A DNA stretch of 64,000 nucleotides from Kalmanozyma brasiliensis GHG001 (lineage: Eukaryota; Basidiomycota; Ustilaginomycetes; Ustilaginales). The DNA lies in assembly GCF_000497045.1 (NCBI RefSeq), contig NW_015961970.1, forward strand, positions 1,302,802 to 1,366,801. Direction: 5' to 3'. The notes below the pieces were generated by a model. That model saw nothing but the letters and a program-made list of their open reading frames with translations, made no database searches and had not been told where the DNA came from. The translations under genes and the position numbers were made by a program. Positions 21,129 through 31,058 of this stretch are shown one piece after another; within the stretch, counting starts at the first letter, position 1, and the number at the start of each line of letters is the position of its first letter.

Positions 21129-21338
21129 ATGCATCACGTTTGTCACAAGAGATCCCGCATACCGTATTCGTAATAAGACTCCTCCGTGATCGCACCGAAA
21201 TGCCATTGAGCACCTCGTCCTCGTTGTGTTCGCACGGAAAGCACCCTTCTTGTCGCACTCGCACCACATGCATCACAAGATCGTTCGACGATCAATCGTA
21301 ATGAGATTGTTGGACACGGTTGATATTGCTTCGACGAG

Positions 21339-22781
21339 CTAGTCATCCGTTCCCACCGCAGCATCCGCCCAAATCTCGGGCAGATAACTGTACTGATCCT
21401 GATTCCTCACCGTCTCCTCGACACTCTTCCTGCTTTCCTTCTCCCTGCCCTGCGCCTTTCGTTCCTGCTCCTTCTCCCACCGGCTGACACTCAAGCTGCT
21501 CTCGTCTCTGAACACCTCGAGCGCCCTAAGCGCTGCACCGCTCTCCATGCTCTCCCGCGCTAGCGCTGTAGCCTCTTTGAGCGTCGTTGCGTAGCTCCCC
21601 ACATACAGCAACGCGGCGGTTTGCAACAACGTATACTGCTTAATAGCGCCCAACCTCACCCCCTTCGGTATGGACGGCAGTGAGCGAACATGCACCATGG
21701 TCTCCGGTGCACACTCGCCAAACTCCCTCGGATCCAGCTGTACACCCTTCTCCAAAGGCCCCTCCCCAACATCCTTGGTCGAAAACATCCGCATCACAAT
21801 CGCAGCATTCTCATCGGCACTCCAACTCCCCACGTGCTCCAGGGGATGCCTTTCCAAGCCGAAATCCTCAGGCCCCACGGTGAACTCGCTAATCTGCCCA
21901 TCCTTGAGCTCCCACACATCCGTCCTCCCTGCAGGGCTGATCTCATCCAGCCCCTCCTGGCCGCAGACGATCCAGGCTCGCTCCGTGCCCCTCTTGCGCA
22001 GCGCTTCCGCAAAAATCCGGCCGAGGTAGTAGCTGTGTACGCCCAAGATGCATCGTGACGGTTTGGCGGGGTTGATGAGTGGGCCGAGGACGTTGAATAT
22101 CGTTGGGAAGCCGAGTGACCTCCTGATAGGGCCGAGGGGGGCGAGGGCCGGATGGTAGAGCTGGGCGAAGAGGAAGGAGAACTTGCTCTTCCTCAACACG
22201 CCCGGCAGTTCGCTCGCTGGCAACGTGAGGAGCGGGATGCCGAGGGACATCAACAGATCGGCGGAACCGGACGTTGAAGAGGACGCTTTCGCACCATGCT
22301 TGCACACCCTTACACCCTTCACACCAGCAGCGACCATCGCTGCCGTGGTGGAAACGTTAAACGTGTCCTTCCCATCCCCTCCCGTACCAACCAGATCCAA
22401 CGTCCCCCTATACCCACCTTCCACACCGGCATACTCCCCCGCCTCCCCGTCCAGCGCCGGCACATGCACATCCAAACAGCAATCCAAGAAGATCCGTGCG
22501 GCCAACGCAAAGGTTTCCGCCTGAATGTCCAGCCTGCAGAACTTGAGGCATGTCAACGCGGACCCAATCTGCGCGTGGTTCTCTCGCGAAGAGGTGAAGT
22601 TGGGATCTGCGAGATGCTGCAGAATCTGCTCGAGCTGGGTGTGCGTGATGGTAGAAGTGCCAGAGGGATGGTTGGGTTCGCCAGATTGGGCGTCGACGGA
22701 TGCAGCGAGGGAAAGAGCTTTGAGGAGCGGACGGAAGGTGTCCGCTGTGTGGTGCGTGCCGTTTGCGGTGGTGGTCGACAT
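21339..22781 (-). CDS. TRP4: Anthranilate phosphoribosyltransferase
   Basis: This is a single exon encoding 480 residues. It catalyses the second step of tryptophan synthesis, joining anthranilate and PRPP to phosphoribosyl-anthranilate in the cytosol. The PRPP loop GTGGDGKDTFNVST starts at 132, and KHGAKASSSTSGSADLL starts at 161; the usual KHGNR reads KHGAK here. NVLGPLINPAKP is the typical third motif. Fungal Trp4 proteins are often about 380-480 aa, so the length is normal, with a poorly conserved Gln/Arg/Lys-rich C-terminal extension. I chose ATG 22781 because the conserved N-terminal helices follow it; 90 upstream codons stay open. A Gcn4-type TGACTC lies 294 bp upstream. Confidence 0.95.
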   Translation of the reverse strand: MSTTTANGTHHTADTFRPLLKALSLAASVDAQSGEPNHPSGTSTITHTQLEQILQHLADPNFTSSRENHAQIGSALTCLKFCRLDIQAETFALAARIFLDCCLDVHVPALDGEAGEYAGVEGGYRGTLDLVGTGGDGKDTFNVSTTAAMVAAGVKGVRVCKHGAKASSSTSGSADLLMSLGIPLLTLPASELPGVLRKSKFSFLFAQLYHPALAPLGPIRRSLGFPTIFNVLGPLINPAKPSRCILGVHSYYLGRIFAEALRKRGTERAWIVCGQEGLDEISPAGRTDVWELKDGQISEFTVGPEDFGLERHPLEHVGSWSADENAAIVMRMFSTKDVGEGPLEKGVQLDPREFGECAPETMVHVRSLPSIPKGVRLGAIKQYTLLQTAALLYVGSYATTLKEATALARESMESGAALRALEVFRDESSLSVSRWEKEQERKAQGREKESRKSVEETVRNQDQYSYLPEIWADAAVGTDD

Positions 22782-23505
22782 GATGGCTGATGGAAGAGGG
22801 AGGGCGGTCGGTCCACGGTGCACAGGGGTAATATAGCTATGCGCCGGTGCCGGTGTGTATCGGCTTGTGATGAACAAAGTGGGATTGCAGCAGGCGAAGT
22901 CGAGCAACGTCGGTGGTGGATAAGTCGACGACAACGGTGGTGGGGACGCAGGTGGATAGTGATGATGAAAGGACGTGGGAGAACAATGCGAAAAAGGTAT
23001 GCAAGAAGATTGGCCATTTCTTCTCACGGCACCGTGCGTAAAATCGGCCAAAAGAAAAAATGAGCGTGGGTGGATGACTCCAAGCCAGGCTTTCTTGCCG
23101 GTTCAACCTTGTTGCGACGGCTCGTATTGCTTTCCCACACATCGGTTAGCGCATCACACATCAGCTCTCAGGAGTTAGTCAAAGCTAGCCACTCATCACA
23201 CAGGTGGTGTCGTATCATGAACACACGGACGAGAAGCAAGCCGGCCAAGTGGTTGCCGCGCCTCGAGATTTAGCTTTATTCTCACGATACAGCTTGACTG
23301 CAAGCATGCTCGCCTGATGGAGCTCTCATGACCGAGTCCAGACGATGGATCGAACGTGCGAAGAGCAAGCGTGAAGAATCGTTCATGTCTAGAATTAGTC
23401 AAAGGAGGTGTGTCTGAGAAGCTACTGTTTGCGCACCGTGTCCAAGCTTACGATGCCACCTTTTGCTTTTCCTGATGTGTCCCCGCTGCTTACACAGGGG
23501 CACGC
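22782..23505. other. Intergenic upstream of TRP4, downstream of ETF beta
   Basis: This is 724 bp holding the TRP4 promoter and the ETFB 3' UTR. Apart from the TGACTC site annotated separately, TTAGTCA occurs near 23176 and again near 23396 (AP-1-like, read as TGACTAA on the other strand). No gene is seen. Confidence 0.5.
23075..23080 (+). promoter_or_regulatory. Gcn4/Cpc1-type site TGACTC upstream of TRP4
   Basis: The context GGATGACTCCA matches the first seven bases of the bZIP consensus ATGACTCAT. It lies 294 bp upstream of the TRP4 ATG. General amino acid control acts through this site on TRP genes in other fungi; its function here is inferred. Confidence 0.45.
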
Positions 23506-24553
23506 TCAGATACGGCCGGCCTCCTTGAGCTTGCTAATGAGTTCGTCGACATTCTCGACCTTGGCGCCGCCCTCGCGCTTGGGGGGTTCGGCGACCTTGA
23601 GGATCTCCTGACGCGGCTTGACCTGGTCTTCCAACCCCAGGTCGGCGAGGGTGTACTTCTTGAACGGCTTCTTCTTGGCCTTCATGATGTTGGGCAGCGA
23701 GGCGTAGCGGGGTTCGTTGAGTCGAAGATCGGTGGTCATGACAAAGGGGAGTTTGGTCTTGACAATCCCCAGACCGCCGTCGATCTCACGGGTGACGGTG
23801 GCTTCGGCACCCTTTTCGGGTTTGCTCGAAAACTCGAGTTTGGAGGCATATGTGGCTTGAGGCCAGTTGAGAAGGCCAGCGAGCATCTGACCCGTTTGGG
23901 AGGCGTCATCGTCGATCGCTTGCTTGCCCATGATGATCAGTCCCACTTCCTCCTCTTCACCGGCCTTCTTGACGATCTCGTTGAGAATCTTGGAGACTCC
24001 GAGGGGCTCGAGCGGGTTGGCGACCGCCTTGTCGGGAACCTCGACGTGGATGGCATCGTCCGCACCCATGGCCAGCGCGGTTCGGAGCACATCGGCCGTC
24101 TTGGGTGGTCCCACCGAGACGACAGTCTGCAAAGTCGAAATGGGTCGAACACGTCAGCACAACGATGCTTCTGGAGTGCGAGGATGGCAAGGAGCCTGGA
24201 CTTACGATCTTGGAAATGGCGTCCTTGTGCTTCTCGCGCAAACGAACGGCCTCCTCTACTGCAATCTCGTCGAAGGGGTTCATGCTAAACTTGACATTCT
24301 GGTCGACGCCCTTGCCGTCCGAGGCGACGCGAATCTTGACGGCTGTGGTGGCAATAGTGCGGCGCAGATCAGAGGGAGATGGAGGTTCGAAAAGTCAGTG
24401 TGTGAACGAGTCGCCGTCGCTGAGCTCATCAACCCTATAGGCCACCTAGAGCGAGGGAGCGAATCGTTTCGATGAGTCGGGAAGCTTACCATAGTCGATG
24501 GTCCTCTTGACGGGCACGAGCACCCGAAGCTGGTTGACTAGTGATGCGCGCAT
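23506..24553 (-). CDS. ETFB: Electron transfer flavoprotein beta subunit
   Basis: Exons (minus) are 24553-24490, 24342-24206 and 24126-23506; introns are 147 and 79 nt. The protein has 273 residues. ETF beta binds AMP and, with ETF alpha, passes electrons from mitochondrial acyl-CoA and other dehydrogenases to ETF-ubiquinone oxidoreductase. Splicing rebuilds the family N-terminus [19 protein letters not shown], then [14 protein letters not shown] in exon 2 and the long conserved exon 3 ([49 protein letters not shown]). The presequence is very short, as is usual for ETF beta. The alpha subunit is not in this window. The yeast orthologue is named CIR1. Confidence 0.94.
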
Positions 24554-25092
24554 ATTGGCTGTGTTGAGGTCGAGGCAAAGGTGATGGTGGAGACCAGCAA
24601 GCGTCGATGCAAGGTTGAGAAGGTGTCGTCGGCGTGGAGCGGCTCGGCTTTGGCTTGAGCTGCTGCCACTTTCGGGTGAATCGGTTCTCGGGTTCTTAGC
24701 GAAGCGATGACCTTCGCAGCGCGATTTCACGGAGCCAGGTTGAAAGCGGCAGCGGCCAGGCGGTCAGCCTCACGTCCGAGAGTAATTTCACAATTTGTTT
24801 AGGGGCATCTACCGTAACATGTCAACCCCAAATTTCGGCCACACTAATGCCTCCTTAAGCTGTGGTCTTGCTTCGGCCCGGCCTTACATGACCCTCAACG
24901 AGCTGGTCCACAAGGTTTACTCCGAGCCGATGGCCCTTTGACAGTCAGCGCGAGGGGCTGGAGCGACGCCTGCCAGCTCGTCCGCAGATGCGTTCCGATA
25001 TGCTTTCCGATGAGTCGATTGCGAAGCAGATTTACAATATGTACAATGGCGATCTGACGAGGCTCCCTCGAGGCCTGCTTTGTCTGGTTTGT
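24554..25092. other. Intergenic between NCS1 3' end and ETFB 5' end
   Basis: This is 539 bp holding the ETFB promoter and the NCS1 3' UTR. No gene is seen. Confidence 0.5.
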
Positions 25093-26120
25093 TCAGACGA
25101 GACCGTCGTACAGCGAAAGAGCCTGGACGATGGTAGGGTCCTGTTTGCTTCCCTCTTGGAACTCCTCGAACGAGACTGCAATGTGCGAGCATGGCGGTAG
25201 CGAATGCAGAGGTGACCGGCGCAGAGAGCGTAGTTTGGAAGGAGAAGGGCAGAGTAATGTATCGTCAGCAGCTGAGCCATTGAATGATGTGCTGCATCCT
25301 TATATGGCCAAAGAGAGCAGTACTTACGCTGAGCGTTCTTGTCGCGGTCCATCATGCGGAAGATCTTGTCCACTCTCTACCGTAGCGTGAAGTTCAGCGT
25401 TGAGGGGATAAGATTTCGATGTCAGCGTCCTCGTCCGACGGCGACTCGCTCGCATGAAGTGAGCATTATCAGATCCACATGCCATGGTACTCACCTTCTC
25501 CGGGGTGTCCTCGTCGTCTGGCAACTTGACCATCTGACCCGTCATCTTGTAGATGCTCCTCACGATAGCTGTTAAGCAGGACAAGTCAGCATCCTTTATG
25601 TCTCGCCAAGCCCCAATCATGCAGTTCTGGCAGCAGACTACTCACTGAGCATCTCGTCGTAGGTGATGGTTCCATCGCCGTCAATGTCGTACAGCTGGAA
25701 GGCCCATCGCAGCTTCTCGTCCAGCCTTCCCCGCGAGGTGACGCTGAGTGCGCAGATGAACTCCTTGAAGTCGATGGTGCCGTTCTTGTTCTCGTCGAAC
25801 ACATTGAAGACGTATTCAGCGAACGTCGACGGATCACCGAAGGGGAAGAACTGCTTGTAGATGCGGCAGAACTCCTGCTTGTCGAGCGTTCCGGACGGAC
25901 AGTCCTTGAGGAAGCCCTTGTACCATTGCTGCAGCTCCTTCCTGTCGACTGAGAGATCAAAATGTAGGTTCCACCATAGATGCGTGATTCGAGGAGATGA
26001 AGAGAAGTGTCAGCAGTGCCTTTCTTTCTAATAGCAATGCCAACTAGGTCACTCACAGTAGGTGTTCTTTTGCAGGTCCGAGAGCTGCTCGGGCGAGAGC
26101 TTGGATTGGTTCTTCCCCAT
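25093..26120 (-). CDS. NCS1: Neuronal calcium sensor 1 / frequenin
   Basis: This is a five-exon gene (minus): 26120-26057, 25948-25646, 25568-25495, 25376-25328 and 25175-25093; introns are 108, 77, 118 and 152 nt. The spliced protein has 190 residues, exactly the family length. MGKNQS gives the N-myristoylation signal (G2, S6). EF-hand loops are visible at [24 protein letters not shown] and DRDKNAQLSFEE; the first EF-hand is degenerate, as in all NCS proteins. The end is [15 protein letters not shown], as in the fission and budding yeast orthologues. In yeast, Frq1 activates the PI 4-kinase Pik1 at the Golgi. Calcineurin B was considered but lacks this N-terminus. It is the most intron-rich gene here. 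Confidence 0.95.
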
Positions 26121-27263
26121 GATGCCGAATCTGTTCTCGTAGACGGTTTGGATGGTGACCTTCTCTCAGTGTGCGAAAGTAGATGGTGGAAGGAAGAATG
26201 GGTTGGAGGTTGTTGAACAGATGACCAGCAGTGTGGTCAAGGTAAGGCTGCAGCCGAGAGTGTTTCTTTTGTCGCCTGTGCGCGGGGTCCACCAGTCGCC
26301 AGCTTGACATTTTTCAGGCCGGCAGCAGTGCTTGCATGCATCGAGCGTCATGAGTGGATCTGAGCGCGAGCCTCTTTCACTCACTTATGAATAGGCAGCC
26401 ATGAGGCACAGCCTAAAAGTCATTTTGAAATTTCGAGAATCAAGGCCTACAGTCAGAGAGGGACGACTTGCAGTCACGGTGAGGCCAAAGGCAAACTAAG
26501 AAGTCTTGGCGCTGTCTGCACCAAACTCAGCTAACCAGGATCTTTGAGCACGTTGGCTGCCAAGCGTTTCTCCCCTGCTGATTAGACTCGCAACTTGTGT
26601 GACAGGCCACCGACCAGGCTCAGCCAAGCTGGTACAGCTCGCGGCTCTCTCATGCTCGAGCTCTGATACGGCACATGGCGTTGGTCTTTCCGCGCAGATC
26701 AAAAAGAAGATTCTTTGAAATCGAGGCTGTGTTTGACCGTCTCGGCTTGTAGGCAGCCAAGCACAGTATGCTGTCAATCGACATTTTCCCTCCTGGGCGA
26801 CACAGCATGGTCACCGAGCCCTTTCCAAAGGCAAAGAGGCGAAGTGTCCTGACTAGTCAGATCGGGTGATGTACCGAGATCTATCGCCGATGTGTCAAGT
26901 GGAGGTGTTGGTCGTAAATAATTGGCTTGGTAGCGTGATAGGTGTGACTTTCTGAGAAAGCGTTTTTTGGTTGCAGCGTCAGTCACGCTCCGCTCAGCAG
27001 CGGCTGTACCTGTATGTGGGTTGGCTCTTTGGGCTGAGTCGGGTTGCGCATCAAGGGTCCACCTTACTTCGACCGCATCACCTCTCTCCCACCATCTCTA
27101 TCTCTTCTAAGGTCGAACGCACAGCAGAGCTCGGGGCACTCCATGGCCAGTCCACCTTCGTCAGAGCAAGTGCTACCGTCAGCCCGCTGTGGGAGAGCCG
27201 CCACATGAACCATAGCGTCGGCGGGCAAGTTTCAACGACGCCCGCATCTACACGGTCGAGATC
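26121..27263. other. Divergent intergenic region, NCS1 / RING protein
   Basis: This is 1143 bp with no convincing coding frame, RNA gene or repeat. Confidence 0.5.
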
Positions 27264-28865
27264 ATGCCACCGCTACCATCTGCCTCGACCGCAGCGGATC
27301 ACGATCTTCCGCTGCCTCGACCTACGGTTGTCAATGGCTCGCGGAGATCCAGTCGGACCTCATCCAGAGCGGCAAGCGCATCTTCATCCACACAGGCGAG
27401 CAGAACAGCCTCGCCCGCACGACGATCTCGAAGCACAAGCGGGAATTCAAGCGCAGCGTCCACTCGCCGAGCATCTGCGGTGATCGATACAATAGCCTCT
27501 CGCGAGACGGCAGCAGCAGCAGGACCATCATCATCAACCGCATCCGCCCGCACCCGCAACCGCTCAAGATCTGCAGAGCAACCTCGCGTTCGTTCCGCTA
27601 TCGATGCCAGCAACGTCGTCGAGATCAGCAGCGACAGTTCCGAAGATGAAGACGACTTCACCATGGCGTGGCAGTCCGGTGCTCCCACGAGAGCCCCTGA
27701 GAGAGACTTCTTTGAGGTCTCGGGCGTGCGACGGGCACAGCCTCCTGCTGGCATCACCCGCAGCGACCTTTTCTCTCCACCTCCTCTAGCTGGTGGGCCC
27801 TCTGAGCCTGTCCTCTTCGACAGAGGCTCAAGGGGCAGAATGCTAGGGGTCAGTGTAGATCCTAGCACGGGTGACTTCTTGACCCGCCCCATACCCATCG
27901 TGCGACCCCCAAGCTCGGCGCCCTATTCCACTGGCGACGACAGCTTCACCATCGTCTCGGCACAGGTCGCTCCACGACCTCCAGCGAGGAGCGATCATCC
28001 TATCACAGATCAGCGGCTGCGTTCCTCCCACTTGGCGATGCCTACCCGATCGCCACCTCGTACCAGGCCTCCCCCCATCGAGCATCCGCTGCTGTCCAAG
28101 TACACTTGTCCCATCTGCTTTGACGCAGTCAAGGACCTGGCCGTCACGCCATGCGGTCATCTCTTCTGCGGCGACTGTCTTTTCCAGGCACTCAAGACCC
28201 AAGCTGTTCAGCGCGGAATCGCCGAAGAGGAAGAAGAGTCGCTCTTCAACCTTGGTAGTATCTTCTCGCCCTTCGCGCCCGCTGGCACCTTCGGAGCTGG
28301 AAGGGGCGCAGGAGGCCCTCCCGCGGCTTTGGGGTCTGACAACGGCGGCAACGCAGGACGTGGTCGAGGAGGCGGCAGGGGAGGCGGCCGCGGTGGCAAC
28401 GCTGGCAGCGCTGGAGGTGGGCGAGGCAGAAATAAACCCGACCCGTTGGTGGGTCAATGCCCAGTCTGCCGAGCGAAGATCAAAGGCGCTTTCAACGGTC
28501 GAGACAAGAGCGGCATCATGGGACTACGCGTGACGATAGGCGAGCCGGCCAATGACCCACGCGAGGCAAACGGGCAGATGAAAGAGGACGCGAACATTGG
28601 CGATGTCGGGTCGAGCACCCTCAGCGAGTCTGAAGACGACGAGGTCGTGCTTCCCACCAGCAAGAATGCACTTGCAGGCGAAGACAGGGACGATAAAAGC
28701 CTTGTCGTCGACGAATCTCCGAGAGCAGCCCGTCAACGTCGGCGATCGTCCAACATGGCCGCCAGCTCTACAGCCAAGAGGGCTGCCGATCTATTGGCCG
28801 AAGACACTCCTTCCAAGAAGAGGCCACGCTACAGTTCCAACGGCTCAGCCACGCAGACCGAGTAG
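27264..28865 (+). CDS. RING-finger protein with SUMO-interaction motif, STUbL-like
   Basis: This is a single exon encoding 533 residues. The RING ligands are C282 and C285 (CPIC), C297, H299, C302 and C305 (CGHLFCGDC), then C399 and C402 (CPVC). The gap of 93 residues between C305 and C399 is filled by an acidic stretch and an RGG/Gly-rich segment and is far longer than usual. Upstream, VVEISSDSSEDEDD at 118-131 fits a phospho-regulated SUMO-interacting motif, and VIDTI at 73-77 is a weaker one. The N-terminus is Ser/Arg-rich and the C-terminus has basic clusters (KKRPRY), fitting a nuclear protein. RING plus SIM is the layout of SUMO-targeted ubiquitin ligases (Slx8/Rfp, RNF4). That function is inferred, and other RING families remain possible. 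Confidence 0.8.
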   Translation: MPPLPSASTAADHDLPLPRPTVVNGSRRSSRTSSRAASASSSTQASRTASPARRSRSTSGNSSAASTRRASAVIDTIASRETAAAAGPSSSTASARTRNRSRSAEQPRVRSAIDASNVVEISSDSSEDEDDFTMAWQSGAPTRAPERDFFEVSGVRRAQPPAGITRSDLFSPPPLAGGPSEPVLFDRGSRGRMLGVSVDPSTGDFLTRPIPIVRPPSSAPYSTGDDSFTIVSAQVAPRPPARSDHPITDQRLRSSHLAMPTRSPPRTRPPPIEHPLLSKYTCPICFDAVKDLAVTPCGHLFCGDCLFQALKTQAVQRGIAEEEEESLFNLGSIFSPFAPAGTFGAGRGAGGPPAALGSDNGGNAGRGRGGGRGGGRGGNAGSAGGGRGRNKPDPLVGQCPVCRAKIKGAFNGRDKSGIMGLRVTIGEPANDPREANGQMKEDANIGDVGSSTLSESEDDEVVLPTSKNALAGEDRDDKSLVVDESPRAARQRRRSSNMAASSTAKRAADLLAEDTPSKKRPRYSSNGSATQTE

Positions 28866-30497
28866 GAGGCACAGGGCCTTCTCGCTTGACCGCGTGGAGG
28901 CAAGTCCACGGAAGCCAATACACGGCCGTTCACGATCTGACATCAAAGATGGAGGAACGTAATGAGACGGTGCACAGGTCCGTCCGATCTGCTTCGCAAT
29001 TCATCCGATTTCGACTTGCGATCGACCCGCAATCTCAAAGGCCGGACGTTGATCTGCTGTCCTGATCAGCATTGTGAAAGCGCTAAGAGATTCGACGGGA
29101 CTTAGTTCAGATCCAGGGAGAGGCCGGTGTCGTGGTACAACGCGAGGCGAGCAGTCAACGTAGTGGGTTTGCCGCCTCTGTTCCTACTTGGGGCGTTGCA
29201 CGCCCTGGCGCTACCACCGATGTGGTCCACTGCAGCCGCGCTCTCTCATTCGGCTCATCAGGTGACTTTCAGGCGAGTACCTGAACGCTTGCATGCTGCC
29301 CTTGGCCCACTGCGGGCGCCTCGACAAGCTTTGGACTCCGCGCCAAGGCAAATGGTACAGCAGCTCATTCACCGCCCTGCGGCTGCAGGTTTCGGCTTTT
29401 GACCGCCAGCCAGTTTTGCACGCCTCACCACATGGCGACACCATCGTACGATGAGGGCCCGGCGAGTCGGTAGACTGGGGGAGACAATGGCGACGATGGA
29501 GGAGGACGGATCGAATAGGATTACCGAAAGCCGAAGTGAGGCGGCTAAGCCGCTGGACCGACGACACGCCCAAAAAAGGTCCAGAATTTTGTCTCAGTCG
29601 ACTGCAGCTCGGCCAGATGGCCATCCTCTCACAATGCGCCTCAATTTGGCAGCCCTCCGGTCAAATGTCTATTCCGAGACACAGTGTCTAGGACAACAAA
29701 TACTCTTCTTCGACTGCCAAACAGAAGCCTACATTCCTGCGCCTTCCACCAATTGGGTAACTGTACTTGCTGACCATGCCGCAAGTTGTCTCTCAGTCAG
29801 AGTTTCCCACGCCCCCCCGCAGCAGTAGCAGCAGCAGCATCATCGACACATGTTTCAGACTCGCTCGGCCTCCGACGCTCCCTTTTGCGGTCCGTCCAGG
29901 CCTTGAACCCTCTGGAAAGGGTTGTGTCGAGGTGGACATGCTGTCTGGCTTCCTTTCCACATGCTGACTCCTCTGGAACATAGTGCTGCAGCGGTCGGCA
30001 CCCAAGGGTCTTGTGCGAAACATCAGGGCTATGCTTTCCCTGCATAGGCAACTGATCGGGTTTTGACAAGCAGCCGCTGACAACTATGAAACGGCCACGC
30101 TCGAGCAAACACCCCGCGCCGCCCGCTCTTCGCTCTCCTCGTGATATTGATGCTCTCTTTGCTGGTCGTTCCGAGAGAATTCGTCGAGCTCGCGGCCTAC
30201 TGGAAGCAGATCGCGGCTAGCGGTCATGTCGGCGCAGTCGCCCATCGACATAGCATCCAACGAAGTCTCGCTTGGTGGGAGCGCCTCCTCTTGGTTGGTG
30301 GGCCATCGCTTGATTCCACGCCTACGACTCCTGCTTTACCGAGTCACAGAATACGCCAATGCGATGGCAAGGTCACGGATCGTCGACATCGAACCCTAGA
30401 TTGCCGATCGGATGTTCCACCTTGCGTGATGAGTCGAGGCAGCGAGATAAGCGAGGGCCGAAGCCGAATCTTGACTGTCTCGGAGTCGGCCATCTCG

Positions 30498-30722
30498 CCC
30501 ATTGTTGCCTCTGCCCTGCCCTGACTTTCTTCTCCGCGTCGATGTGTCGGCGAGATGAACAACCGACCATTGTTCTATCAGCACTGTCGACGTGGGGGCC
30601 CGTTCCCAACTCGCGAGCCCATTGTGAGCCGGTCAAGCACCAGACATTGCAAGTCCGCCCATTGTCGGACGACGGCGCAAAACGGGAGTGCGATACGCGC
30701 TCTAGTAGGTGGAATCATTGTT
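30498..30722 (+). promoter_or_regulatory. Cluster of HMG-box-like CCATTGT sites
   Basis: CCCATTGTT occurs at 30498-30506, ACCATTGTTCT at 30566-30576, CCCATTGT at 30618-30625 and 30658-30665, and TCATTGTT at 30715-30722, all in the same orientation. They resemble the yeast Rox1 HMG-box consensus YYYATTGTTCTC. Function is inferred. Confidence 0.35.
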
Positions 30723-31035
30723 GTACTTCGCAGGGAGCTCTGTCAGATGCAACATGCAGAAACGTCGAGGACGATCCCTGTTGCGCTGCGCGAACCATCA
30801 GCCCGTAGGCAACTCGACCGCATCCGGAATGCGTGGTCGGGTCGACATTGACACCTACGACGGTGAGCAGCAGTATCAGACGTGCTCTGCTGCCATCCGG
30901 TTGAACTTTCGAACGGTCAAGACGGCTAAGAACTGACGATCGCCCACGATCCTCGACATTCGAAGTGAGTTAACATGAGGTGAGTCGACATAAGGAGCCC
31001 GCACAACCACTTGGCATAGAAGCGAAGAGAGCTGA

Positions 31036-31058
31036 GATTGGATTGGATTGGATTGGAT
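31036..31058 (+). repeat. Short tandem repeat ATTGG
   Basis: Four direct copies of the pentamer ATTGG are followed by ATT(GGATC). It is a small tandem repeat in the gene-free region. Confidence 0.6.

Noticed and set aside
25093..26120. Calcineurin B as identity of the EF-hand gene
   Set aside because: The spliced protein is exactly 190 aa with MGKNQSKLS and the end ALSLYDGLV, which are NCS-1/frequenin features.
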